Source of the DNA: Cherax quadricarinatus
Lineage: Eukaryota; Arthropoda; Malacostraca; Decapoda; Parastacidae
DNA: 64,000 bases
Reading direction: 5' to 3'
NCBI RefSeq assembly: GCF_038502225.1
Contig: NC_091307.1
Location: forward strand, 28,836,078 to 28,900,077
Below are positions 49,245 through 59,110 of this stretch, in pieces. The notes under the pieces are model-generated. The model did not search any database, was not told the origin of the DNA, and worked only from the letters and a program-made list of their open reading frames with translations. A program made the translations under genes and the position numbers. How positions within the stretch are numbered: the first letter of the stretch is position 1; every line of letters begins with the position of its first letter.

Positions 49245-50015
49245 CCTTTCATCTCCATGGGGAAGTGAATAAGAATCTTTCCTCCGTAAGCCATGCATGT
49301 CGTAAGAGGCGATTAAAATACCTGGAGCAAAGGGCTAGTAACCCCTTCTCCTGTATATATTATTAAATGCAAAAAGAAAAACTTTATGAAAGAGTTTCTT
49401 CACCCTACCTCAGTGGGAGGCGTCCTGTGGTAGGGGGTGTGTGGACCAGGTGTTTACAGTGAAACATATAAGTGAACAGTATTTAGATAAGGCTAAAGAG
49501 GTTTTTGTGGCATTTATGGATTTGGAAAAGGCGTATGACAGGGTGGATAGGGGGGCAATGTGGCAGATGTTGCAAGTGTATGGTGTAGGAGGTAGGTTAC
49601 TGAAAGCAGTGAAGAGTTTTTACGAGGATAGTGAGGCTCAAGTTAGAGTATGTAGGAAAGAGGGAAATTATTTCCCAGTAAAAGTAGGCGAGGGGCTTGG
49701 ACTTCCAGCAGGTATGCGTGAGCGTGTTTGATAGGAGTGAATGGAGACAAATGGTTTTTAATTCTTGACGTGCTGTTGGAGTGTGAGCAAAGTAACATTT
49801 ATGAAGGGGTTCAGGGAAACCGGCATGCCGGACTTGAGTCCTGGAGATGGGAAGTACAGTGCCTGCACTCTGAAGGAGGGGTGTTAATGTTGCAGTTTAA
49901 AAACTGTAGTGTAAAGCACCCTTCTGGCAAGACAGTGATGGAGTGAATGATGGTGAAAGTTATTCTTTTTCGGGCCACCCTGCCTTGGTGGGAATCGGCC
50001 AGTGTGATAATAATA
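49245..50015 (+). mobile_element. RTE-like LINE, truncated
   Basis: The RT fragment at 49441-49731 reads VFVAFMDLEKAYDRVDRGAM (motif A), QMLQVYGVGGRLLKAVKSFY and VCRKEGNYFPVKVGEGLGLP. The motif C part is missing, since the frame jumps to a C-terminal piece (49728-49946). The 3' end GCCACCCTGCCTTGGTGGGA then GATAATAATAAATAATAATA forms an A/T-rich tail. An internally deleted, inactive copy. Confidence 0.75.
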
Positions 50016-50336
50016 AATAATAATATATATATTTATATATATATATATATTATAGATGGGGTCCACCTCTGGTGTAAATTGTGGGACTCATAGCCTCGGA
50101 GAAGTGGATAAAAAGGCTTCAAGGAAGAATATTTGGATTTCTTCCTGAAGCCATTTGAATACTCCACTTCCCCTACCACCCCATCTTTTCATTGTTTTTT
50201 ACCAATAGGTATATTTTATTACATAATATGGTACAAAAGGTTTAAGAGATACTTTGTTGATATAAAGATGGCATATACAGTATATGAGATGTGAGAGATA
50301 CATGTCTAGTACATATTGTTACGTGTTTGTCACTGA

Positions 50337-51715
50337 TTATAATGCGAAAATCTCATCCAGCTCTTCAGAGCTTGGGCACGCGCCCAAAATACAGCAGGCA
50401 GTACCCTTCTGAACAGCAGCGCTGAGTCGCTGGAACAGAAAACTAGCTGCCCTGGGATCCCTAGTTACCCTGATAAGTCTTTTGCCTAGCTCCTTAAGGA
50501 ACTTAATTGCACTCTTTCCCCATGAGCCAAGGGTCTCTGAGCCTATGGGAACAAACATATAATGATGGGCAAGTTCTCCATATTATCTAGACTTTTGGGA
50601 CTCCCTGAAGCTGGCAGCTGCCCCTCCTTCCTCCCTGGTGTATTGGAGATAGGTATCAGCCAAGGTAGATGCACATGTGTAGTCCCACACCACCTGCTTA
50701 CCGTCTGTCCAGGCTTGAAGTGTGATACCATCTGGACACTTCTGGCTGTCATCAGATCTGCATAGTTGGGGTGGCTCCTTTACTGCTGGGCATCCGGCTG
50801 CTGTGAGGCTCCTCTTGATACTGTTATTAACCTCCTCATGTATTGCAATCTTTCCTTAGGATTTACGGCACACAAGACCATGGTACCCAAATCGGTCTGC
50901 TGCTTCACTGCCACAAATACACCTGTGTTCGGCGAGAATAGGGGCGGCAAGTCGAAGGGCAACACCAATGCGGATGGCCTTTGGGTCGACTCGTGTGCCA
51001 AGGCTGGAGTTGGGAACAGCCAACAGAAAGTCCCCTACATGAGGAGCTCTCGCTGCCAGGAGGCGGGCTCTATCCTTCCCTGACACACACTGAGGGTATT
51101 TTCTCCACTATCGGGCCATCCCAGTGCGACTGTTTGTAGTTGTTGGGGGGAGCAGGTCTGGTTTCAGAGCCCGTTAAATTATCCCAGATCATGGCTCCGT
51201 CAATGAACTTTTGGTCCTGGACTCCAATCTTGTCCCTAAGAAGTTCAGGGAGAATTGATGCTACAAACCCTCTGGATGCAACGCATGAGGACAGAAAAGC
51301 AGTCTGGCTGGAAGTGTAGCTTGGTTCCACTGCTTGTCTTCTAGAGTAAGGTTAAGTACTTTCGTAAAAATGTGCCTCAGGATATTGTCATATTCGTGCA
51401 GTATAGGGTTAACATATGAAGGTGCACATCTTAGGAAATATGTCAACCTGGGCAGACTCAAGCACTTTGTGAGAAGGTACAAGGCATCGTGGGTGTCCAG
51501 ATTACCTATTCGCTGTTCCATTCTCCTCAATTCATCCAATTTCTTCCTGAGGATTTTGTCAATGGCATCGCTTCCCAGAGGTGCTCCAAGCAAGACACTA
51601 TTTGTAGGGGCAATGACTGATGCTTCTGGTAGTTTGGATCTCACTGTATTTATCACTTGTTGACTGACTGAGATGATTTTACATTTGGATAGATGTATAG
51701 GTAATATAGATAGTA

Positions 51716-51740
<25 letters not shown>
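50337..51740 (-). mobile_element. LINE C-terminal half with zinc-knuckle-like tail
   Basis: Minus strand over successive frames: post-RT region PTNSVLLGAPLGSDAIDKIL and LYLLTKCLSLPRLTYFLRCA (51740-51261), VASRGFVASILPELLRDK (51330-51070), then CICGSEAADRFGYHGLVC (Cys/His cluster, about 50920-50865), and GSETLGSWGKSAIKFLKELG to EELDEIFAL ending at a stop at 50337. Five frame breaks. Clade not assigned; similar tails occur in LINE-encoded polyproteins of arthropods and molluscs, from memory. Confidence 0.65.
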
Positions 51741-52228
<488 letters not shown>

Positions 52229-52495
52229 CCAGAAAGTGGAGTCTCTATAACTGAATACAATATTTGCAGAGCGCTTGTCCAACCGAGAGAGGGGGGGGAG
52301 AGGAGCGGGAGAGGAAGGAAGGGAACATTTGTTTTTTAAGTTGATTTATTGTTATTCCCTACTGCAGTGTTCCATTTATTCTTATGTTCTAATATTCAGC
52401 AGACTCGCCCGGGACCCAGACACCCGACGAACGTTAGTTAGTTACCATTTTGTCCTAGGCACATGTCGATTAGACACTAGGCCTGTTGTATTTGC

Positions 52496-52498
<3 letters not shown>

Positions 52499-52569
<71 letters not shown>
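52499..52569. repeat. (TG)n microsatellite
   Basis: Perfect run that leads directly into degenerate copies of the 49 bp acceptor repeat. Confidence 0.97.
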
Positions 52570-52571
<2 letters not shown>

Positions 52572-53094
52572 CAGAGTGCATGGTTGTTTCAGACTAATGG
52601 TTGTGTGCGTGTGAATTTCAGAGACTGCATGGTTTTGCGTTTGTGTGTTTCAGAGAGTCCATGGTTGGTTCAGATTACTGACGAAGTGTTTGTGTGTTTC
52701 AGAGAGTCCATGGTTGGTTCAGAGTACTGACGAAGTGTTTGTGTGTTTCAGAGAGTCCATGGTTGGTTCAGAGTACTGACGAAGTGTTTGTGTGTTTCAG
52801 AGAGTCCATGGTTGGTTCAGAGTACTGACGAAGTGTTCGTGTGTTTCAGAGAGTCCATGGTTGGTTCAGAGTACTGACGAAGTGTTTGTGTGTTTCAGAG
52901 AGTCCATGGTTGGTTCAGAGTACTGACGAAGTGTTCGTGTGTTTCAGAGAGTCCATGGTTGGTTCAGAGTACTGACGAAGTGTTCGTGTGTTTCAGAGAG
53001 TCCATGGTTGGTTCAGAGTACTGACGAAGTGTTTGTGTGTTTCAGAGAGTCCATGGTTGGTTCAGAGTACTGACGAAGTGTTCGTGTGTTTCAG
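52570..53094 (+). repeat. 49 bp minisatellite built from exon start plus acceptor
   Basis: TTTCAG acceptors recur exactly every 49 bp at 52648, 52697, 52746, 52795, 52844, 52893, 52942, 52991, 53040 and 53089; degenerate copies extend back to about 52570. Each unit holds AGAGTCCATGGTTGGTTCAG (identical to the first 20 bases of the exon at 53095), then TACTGAC, a branch-point-like motif 21 nt before the next AG, then a T/G-rich tract and TTTCAG. Units differ only by T/C at one site. Confidence 0.93.
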
Positions 53095-53188
53095 AGAGTC
53101 CATGGTTGGTTCAGACTACTGACGGAGTCGCTGGGACGGAGGAAACACTTCGCTGTATCCTTCCTTAACGCCTCCCACGAGACCACAA
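53095..53188 (+). CDS. internal exon, RGS3-like C2 domain (part 2)
   Basis: This 94 bp exon lies between TTTCAG (53089-53094) and A|GTAAGTATT at 53189, an excellent donor. In phase 0 it reads RVH, then GWFRLLTESLGRRKHFAVSF, then LNASHETT and one extra base (leaves phase 1). G-W-[FY]-x-L-L and L-G-R-x-K-H are, as I recall, the last strands of the C2-like domain of RGS3-type proteins, following the GCMSF strand encoded at 413-467. In the RGS3 I recall, a linker and PDZ domain would come next, but I find none before the window end. This start was chosen because it is the only one of the ten tandem acceptors that keeps the frame open from a phase 0 upstream exon; the alternative TTCAG at 53110-53114 gives an early stop. 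Confidence 0.75.
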
Positions 53189-53199
53189 GTAAGTATTTT

Positions 53200-53335
53200 T
53201 CTTATTACTATTATGGAGAAGCACTGAATACGTAGGGGTTGTTGCTCTAGGAGTGAAGACGTAATCAAGTTTTCTCCCAAGAAGGGGAGGGTAGCTAAAT
53301 TTCCTTAAATCATGAGTGCTTCTCCAGCATCAAAA
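53200..53335 (-). mobile_element. SINE/LINE tail repeat, inverted diverged copy
   Basis: TTATTACTATTATGGAGAAG, GCACTGAA and ACGTAGGGGTTGT correspond to the reverse complement of the 27150-27232 tail. It lies only about 10 bp inside the donor of the preceding exon. Confidence 0.45.
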
Positions 53336-54025
53336 TATCCTCTGTGAAGTTAATGAACTAAGTACTAAATAACTCGCTCCAAAACTGATTGCATTTTGTC
53401 TTCCTCTTTTACATTTTTTCAAGGGAATACAAGGCTTGTAAGTGTAGCAATGTGTATACACGTGTAACTTTGTATATCTGGCCGGATGTATATAGCTACA
53501 TGCATATTATTACTTAGTTGTAACTACAGAAGGAGAGTTGGGCTCATGGTGTCCCATCTTCAGTTAATATTTCATCATATAACTTTTTTTTTTATAATTT
53601 CCAATAGCAATAGCACTGACTTTGTCCCTATTCAATTCCTTCCATTCTTCCGCAACTCTGTTTGCCAAAAAATATTGAAATTAAAGGTAGCAGTGTAAAC
53701 AAAACCTACTGTTACATACATACTGTGTGTACAGTGCTAGCAGTGCTACATGTTGCAGAGGTTTATATTTTAGCATGTGTGTACGAATAGTCATGTAAGG
53801 TAAAAGGAGACATGTGCAATATTACAACAGTCATATATGTGTAGTCATGTGTATAATAACAAGCATGTATGTTTGGTCATGCAGTGTAGTCATGTATATT
53901 CAGTCATGTATTTATAGTCATGTGTATTCAGGCGCAGATATGTATGTTTAGTCATGTCTAAAGACATGAGAATGAATTTGTTGCTGTGTGTTTACACATG
54001 CAAACACGTTTGCTTGAAGTCTGAA
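53336..54025. other. unrecognised, with degenerate AGTCATGT repeats
   Basis: 53700-53960 has loose repeats of TAGTCATGTGTAT and CATGTATGTTT with no fixed period. No other feature. Confidence 0.5.
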
Positions 54026-54029
54026 GATG

Positions 54030-54165
54030 GTTTTGCTGATCAACGCCTCGGTGACCCTGTTCCAGCCCAGACCTCCTGGAGGGCCTGATCTACCAGGTTA
54101 TTGGTGTTAGCTGTTAGCAGTCCAACGTATGCAATACATTCAGGCTGATCAGGAACTAACATTAA
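54030..54165 (-). mobile_element. CR1-like LINE 3' tail fragment
   Basis: GATCAACGCCTCGGTGACCC, AGACCTCCTGGAGGGCCTGA, TCTACCAGGTTATTGGTG and AGTCCAACGTATGCAATAC, then GGCTGATCAGG, follow the tail consensus seen at 22430-22520. Confidence 0.7.
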
Positions 54166-54325
54166 TGAGTAAGACACGTGCAGTACTTGTAATCTTTATT
54201 AACTAATCGTTTAGCCTGAGTCGCAGACTTTATCAGTTGCCTACAGAGATGAATCACACTTTTGAAGAAATCAGTGTTGGTGAAAGACGAAGTAGAAGTG
54301 GAGACGTTGTTCGATGTAATCCATC
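54166..54325 (+). mobile_element. dispersed repeat fragment (AGACACGTGCA family)
   Basis: AGTAAGACACGTGCAGTACT, then ATCTTTATTAACTAA, resembles the start of the 1412 element. Diverged. Confidence 0.4.
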
Positions 54326-54329
54326 CATC

Positions 54330-54392
54330 ACCATCGATGGAATCTGTATAGCCCTTGCGGCTTAGCGCTTCTTTTTGATTATAATAACCATC
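54330..54392 (+). mobile_element. SINE/LINE tail repeat fragment
   Basis: CTGTATAGCCCTTGCGGCTT, AGCGCTTC, then TTTGATTATAATAA. Only the terminal part is present. Confidence 0.5.
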
Positions 54393-54454
54393 GGTGGAAG
54401 GGGATCAGTGTCTTGCCTTATCTTACTCATCAGTCTGTCGGTATTGTGCCATTT

Positions 54455-54625
54455 ATTATATAATACAGGCTGTTGATGTTGGCTGCACGCAGTTCTGTAC
54501 CTGCTCACTCTTCAGGTGACTTTGGTATAACCATTGGCTTGGCATCTCTTGTTCTGAAAGTTCTGGTTATCCAGTCTATCATTTTGCTTGCGTTGGTAAT
54601 AACATTCTTGTATATCTTATGTGTA
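54455..54625 (-). pseudogene. CR1-like reverse transcriptase thumb fragment
   Basis: Minus strand: VITNASKMIDWITRTFRTRD and AKPMVI match TSAKKIIRWIMRTFKTKDAK of the 23.0 kb copy. A fragment of about 50 codons. Confidence 0.65.
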
Positions 54626-54715
54626 TACACACAGGTTTTATGTATATCTACCATACGAAGAAAGATACGATTGAAGAGTACAGGCGGAGGATAGGCATAA
54701 ACAAAATATATAAGA

Positions 54716-54958
54716 TTAAGACACATGTGCAACAGCCTACAAGGTAGGCTTCTTCAGTCAAATACAGAGGGAGCAGTTGTAGTAGTGGAATAAAGATGAT
54801 GTAATCAGTCTATCAACCTCGTAGAAAATGTATTTGATGGACGGATTACATCTTTATTTCACTACTACACCTCCTCCCTCTGTATTTGATTGACAAAGCC
54901 TACTGTTTACATGAGACATTTCATTAATAAAGATGCCCAACTGTTGCACATGTCTTAA
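54716..54958. mobile_element. foldback element, 243 bp
   Basis: Termini TTAAGACACATGTGCAACAG and (reverse complement of the right end) TTAAGACATGTGCAACAG. The arms share AAATACAGAGGGAG, GTAGTAGTG and ATAAAGATG segments in inverted order around a loop near 54820-54835. Non-coding. It shares its end motif with the repeat at 1412. Confidence 0.75.
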
Positions 54959-54999
54959 TTTTCAACTTGTCGCTATTTTATACCATTTTCAGCATTTAT

Positions 55000-55162
55000 A
55001 CACAAATAACCCGCACATGAAAGAGAGAAGCTTACGACGACGTTTCGGTCCGACTTGGACCATTGACAAAGTCACTTTGTCAATGTGTGACTTTGTCAAT
55101 GGTCCAAGTCGGACCGAAACGTCGTCGTAAGCTTCTCTCTTTCATGTGCGGGTTATTTGTGT
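55000..55162. mobile_element. perfect 76 bp inverted repeat, 11 nt loop
   Basis: Arms at 55000-55075 and 55087-55162 are exact reverse complements, separated by 11 bases. The arm contains GACGACGTTTCGGTCCGACT. A partial relative (TTTCGGTCTGACTTGGACTA) lies at 62041. Either a foldback transposon or an extruding palindrome. Confidence 0.93.
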
Positions 55163-55193
55163 ATCGTTCCAGTCACGGTATTGTGCCTTTTTG

Positions 55194-55400
55194 TCATTCA
55201 GCATTTGTGTAGGTCTGACATGCTGCTGCCAGTGGACTCCACTCACGTGTGATGAAGTCTTCAAGGGCTGCACAGCTCCTCGGGCTCCAGTTTAGAGTTG
55301 GAAGTCTCCGTCCTTCTGTCTCTGTATAAGGATGACAAAGCAAGCGAAACGTCTCAGTGAAGATACCCAGGTGTTTCACGTATCAACTGTATAATACCTC
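55194..55400 (-). mobile_element. dispersed repeat fragment (1412 family relative)
   Basis: AAGCGAAACGTCTCAGTGAA and GATACCCAGGTGTTTCACGT parallel the reverse complement of the TTGAGGAAACG/TTGGGTATC start of the 1412 repeat. Confidence 0.4.
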
Positions 55401-55735
55401 GTCGGTATTATACCATTGATCTAATGATACTTTCCTGTGCCTCTTAGCAGTTATTTATTCTTTAATATTTCATTACTAGTTTCATAGGCGTGATCTGATA
55501 AAAGGCCGAGGGAGGAATTGCCAGGTTCCCTCCGGTCGCTCCACACAGCTTGGCTGCTCTATTTGTCTTTGCTTTTATGTACATTTCATTTTTTTAATAT
55601 TCTTTCTAGTCTGAAGACAGTCGCTTCGAACTCTTCTGCCAGCACTCTGGCGTTGAATTTGAACTGTACTCTTTCCAAGAGAAAACAGACACAAATGCAA
55701 TATAATGTGATTATTCATTGACTAATTGGCCAGCA
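55401..55735. other. no recognised feature
   Basis: Unique-looking AT-rich sequence with short pyrimidine patches. Confidence 0.5.
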
Positions 55736-55857
55736 ATATACATTTAACATAATGTTTATTCTTCCTGTTCAACAATATACATTAACATAATGTTTATTCT
55801 TCCTGTTCAACAATATACATTAACATAATGTTTATTCTTCCTGTTCAACAATATACA
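55736..55857. repeat. 38 bp tandem repeat (3+ copies)
   Basis: Units contain CAACAATATACATTAACATA and TGTTTATTCTTCCTGTT. Nearly identical copies. Confidence 0.93.
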
Positions 55858-55942
55858 CAAAAATGATGTACTAAAACATAAATGGAATCACAAAGAAAAC
55901 AGTTAATTTAAAGAGTAAAACAAAAAAAAGTCCCAGACTTAT

Positions 55943-56168
55943 CGTGTGTTTGTGTGTGTGTTTGTGTGTGTGTGTTTTTGTGTTTGTGTGTGTTTGTGTG
56001 TGTGTGTGTGTACTCGCCTAATTTTGTGTTTGTGTGTGTGTTTGTGTGTTTGTGTGTGTGTACGTGTTTGTGTGTGTGTGTGTGTGTACTCACCTAATTG
56101 TGTGTGTGTGCGTGTGTGTGTGTGTACTCACCTAATTGTGTGTGTGTGTGTGTGTGTGTACTCACCTA

Positions 56169-56214
<46 letters not shown>

Positions 56215-56400
56215 CACCTAATTGTGTGTGTGTGTGTACTCACCTAATTGTGTGTGTGTGTGTACTCACCTAATTGTGTGTGTGTGTGTGTGTGTACTCA
56301 CCTAATTGTGTGTGTGTGTGTGTACTCACCTAATTGTGTGTGTGTGTACTCGCCTAATTGTGTGTGTGTACTCACCTAATTTTGTGTGTGTACTCACCTA

Positions 56401-56452
<52 letters not shown>

Positions 56453-56532
56453 CGCCTAATTGTGTGTGTGTGTGTGTGTGTGTGTGTACTCGCCTAATTG
56501 TGTGTATGTGTGTGTGTATGTGTACTCGCCTA

Positions 56533-56576
<44 letters not shown>

Positions 56577-56583
56577 TGTGTGC

Positions 56584-56627
<44 letters not shown>

Positions 56628-56690
56628 GTGTGTGTGCGTGTGTGTGTGTGCGTGTGTGTGTGTGCGTGTGTGTTTGTGTGTGTGTACGTA
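55943..56690. repeat. compound (TG)n / TACTCACCTAATTG array
   Basis: GT runs of 10-60 bp separated at least 13 times by TACTCACCTAATT or TACTCGCCTAATT. On the minus strand this spells AATTAGGTGAGTAC, a splice donor consensus. The array abuts the LINE remnant that follows. Confidence 0.93.
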
Positions 56691-56694
56691 CGTA

Positions 56695-57068
56695 CTCATG
56701 TGCTGTTGCTGGAGTCGAGTCTTAGCTCCTGGCCCCGCCTCTCAACTTACCGCTTGCAAGATTCACTACTTCCAAGCTTATTTTGTTCCTGGGTTTGAAT
56801 TTCTCCTCTGCTTCCTGGCTACATACCCCATCTCTCTTCTTGTTCCCTTTCCCACTGCACCTCATTCAGAAATTCCCTCATGCCTGTATGGTTTCTTGTT
56901 TTGAAGCTTGCGTTCCCTCATTATTCTCATTTCGTCCTCAAGTTAACTTGCACGAAGTATTCGGAGCTCAGGACTGTGGTCACTAGCACCTGTGGGACTC
57001 TAGTAGTCAGTATCCCCCATATCAGATTTACTCGGAGAATACAAGGTCCAGCCTTGCTAGTTCATCCA

Positions 57069-57138
<70 letters not shown>

Positions 57139-57510
57139 CCCTTCCTTTGACGTGTTATCCGTTACTACATACTGCTTCTTAAGCGTCCACGTTTCTGATC
57201 CTCCGAGTGACCAAGTTTTTCCCAGTCTCTTTTCTTGTCGTTAAGTCACCCATGATCAGCAGCTTAGCATTGCTGGTGTGGGCTCTTCTAGGTACCTCTG
57301 CTACTGTGACCACCCTCGCTCTCGTTACCGTCAAATTAGTGTCCTGTTTTGCTGTTTAGCGGAGGGTTGTATATGACTATCACCACCTTGGGATCTCCAG
57401 TCTTGACTCTTGAGTGTACCCATGTAGTCTTTTGTCTCCTCTCTGTTTATTCCTCTCATCTCAAAATTCCACTGGCTTCTGATTAGCAGCACTACTCCAC
57501 CTCCTCTGTG
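56695..57510 (-). mobile_element. LINE endonuclease region (CR1/Jockey-like) with (CT)n insertion
   Basis: Minus strand: GGGVVLLIRSQWNFEMRGIN (57510-57450), after a frameshift VVIVIYNPPLNSKTG (about 57385-57340), LLIMGDLTTRKETGKN (GDFN equivalent with F to L, N to T, about 57255-57210), then LARLDLVFSE (about 57056) and a decayed stretch to SGKLRGGARS. A CT microsatellite (57068-57134) interrupts it. Inactive. Confidence 0.65.
57068..57134. repeat. (CT)n microsatellite
   Basis: Nearly perfect CT run inside the LINE remnant. Confidence 0.96.
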
Positions 57511-57514
57511 TGTG

Positions 57515-57545
57515 CGCGGGGGGGAGGGGGGCGGGGGAGGAGGGA
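57515..57545. repeat. G-rich run
   Basis: Runs of 5-7 G separated by A or C, with G-quadruplex potential on the + strand. Confidence 0.85.
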
Positions 57546-57699
57546 TGAATGGGAAGGTTGGAGAAGCTAGGATCACTGTTGAAGGCTTGCCAAGTTGGGG
57601 CAGAGGAGGATATTGAGATGTGGATTTCGTATTTTGGTGTAAACACTCTTGACAGAGGATTGGAGAGGAGGAGGAGAGGAAAGGCAGATTCTTCAACCC

Positions 57700-57790
57700 T
57701 CGTAGCCTAGACTGAGGCCAGGCTTTCTTGTTGTCTGCCTGGTAAACCTGACTGTTGGTGCCAGCGACTCACATGCCCACATAATTATCG
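57700..57790 (-). mobile_element. CR1-like LINE tail trace
   Basis: TAGACTGAGGCCAGGC, GTCTGCCTGGTAAACCTGAC and TGTTGGTGCCAGCGAC follow the tail pattern (gaccaggcctcc...aaccaggctgtt). Strongly diverged. Confidence 0.4.
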
Positions 57791-57814
57791 CAAGAACTGT
57801 CGATCAGACACTTT

Positions 57815-58280
57815 GTGGGAGGGGAGGGAGACAACAGGACAAAAATATGGAGGTAGAAAAGCAAACAAGAACGTAAAAAAGAAACTAGGGTACAAAGAGA
57901 AAGAAAACAAGAACATGAAAAAGGAAATGGTGGAAGAGGGAAAAGGGGAAATGATAATGAGTATATTGTGAGGGAGGAGGGAGAGACCAACGCCAGGGAA
58001 GATAGTGTGAACAAGATTACCACGAGAAAGAAAAATGTTAGAAAGAGGGAGAGAGGAGAGGATACGCTTGTAGTAAAGAGGGGAGAAGAAACATGAACGA
58101 CGAAGAGAAGGGATTAGCTTGTGAGGTAAGAGGGGAGACGAGGGAGTGTGTTGTGTGGCTCCAAAGCCAACTAAAAAAAAAAAAAAAAGACTTTGAAGGA
58201 GAAGTGTTACCGGAGAAAGTAAAGGGAGAAGAAAACACGTGAGGGGATATGTGGTCTTGGAGAAAGTGAGGGAAGAGACT
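57815..58280. repeat. purine-rich low-complexity tract
   Basis: AG-rich over about 450 bp with a poly-A run near 58173-58188. No coding frame supported. Confidence 0.75.
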
Positions 58281-58294
58281 GCATATCAGGATTT

Positions 58295-59110
58295 ATATTT
58301 TTAGATTTGGCCCCCGAAGCAGCTAGTTTATTGAGCACACTATATACATCCTATGGGTGGTAGCGCAAGAGGATAGGGATACACAAGAAGCCTAGCAACT
58401 TGGCCCCAAAGGGTTAACAAAAGTACATTTGGGTTCATATCTACAAATTATGTCTTATCTGTTGCAAGCAAAATTATTATATTTGCTTAAAATGTCTGAC
58501 ATCTGACTTTCATTGATAAGATACCTTGATGTATCACATAGGTTATTATTCTATCTCTACACTACCCAATAAATGAACAATCAATCACATAGTGTTTAAG
58601 TAGCCAAGAAACTGACGAGCCTGGCCCATGGCCGGGCTCCGAGAGTAGTGAAACTCTCGAAACCCGAGTACAGTTATTCAGGCTAAAACGTTTAAAAATA
58701 GGTTAGATAAATACATGAGTGGGTGTGAGTTGGACCTGCCTAGCTTGTGCTGCTGGGTCTGGTGCAGTGCTCCATCCTTGAGTGGAGATGATCAGACTGG
58801 GTGGGTCATTGGGCTAATCCGGGGGTGACATGGACCTGCTCCGCATGGGTCAGTAGGCCTGTTGCAGTGTTCCTTCTTTCTTATGTTCTTAAACTCTTCA
58901 AAAGTATATCAGATGTATGCTTTGTACTGAATTTTTTCATCTGTTTGTGTGCTAAACCATATAGCAATATTTCTTGTAGCCAAGCCTAAGCCTGGCACAA
59001 AATCATCAATGTGTTTACATTGTAAGTTGCTCAGTAAATGTTTATTTAGATTTTTGTTCTCGTAGCGAGTTATAGATCTAATCAAGCTTCTAAGTGTAGT
59101 CTGTGACATA
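58295..59110 (-). mobile_element. RNase H-bearing LINE (R1/I-like) 3' end, copy 2
   Basis: Minus strand: TTLRSLIRSITRYENKNLNK and HLLSNLQCKHIDDFV (59105-58985) match the + copy at 61533-61620; after an insertion (58616-58898) the match resumes with the tail (58615-58480) and the 3' UTR (58440-58300, aligning with 61880-62030). 5'-truncated. Confidence 0.78.
58616..58905 (+). mobile_element. nested insertion: SINE-like unit inside hairpin repeat
   Basis: The outer repeat CCTGGCCCATGGCCGGGCTC then GAGAGTAGTGAAACTCTCGA is split after CTCGAAAC by about 230 bp (58664-58893) starting CGAGTACAGTTATTCAGG and ending TTTCTTATGTTCTTA; it then resumes as AAACTCTTCAAAAGTATATC. AAAC flanks the inner insert on both sides. 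The inner piece has coding traces LDKYMS and ELDLPSLC like the LINE tail at 709-1395. Confidence 0.7.

Noticed and set aside
53110..53188. Alternative exon start after the internal TTCAG at 53110-53114
   Set aside because: With the upstream exon ending in phase 0, this start runs into a stop codon within the exon; the start at 53095 keeps the frame open and restores the G-W motif.
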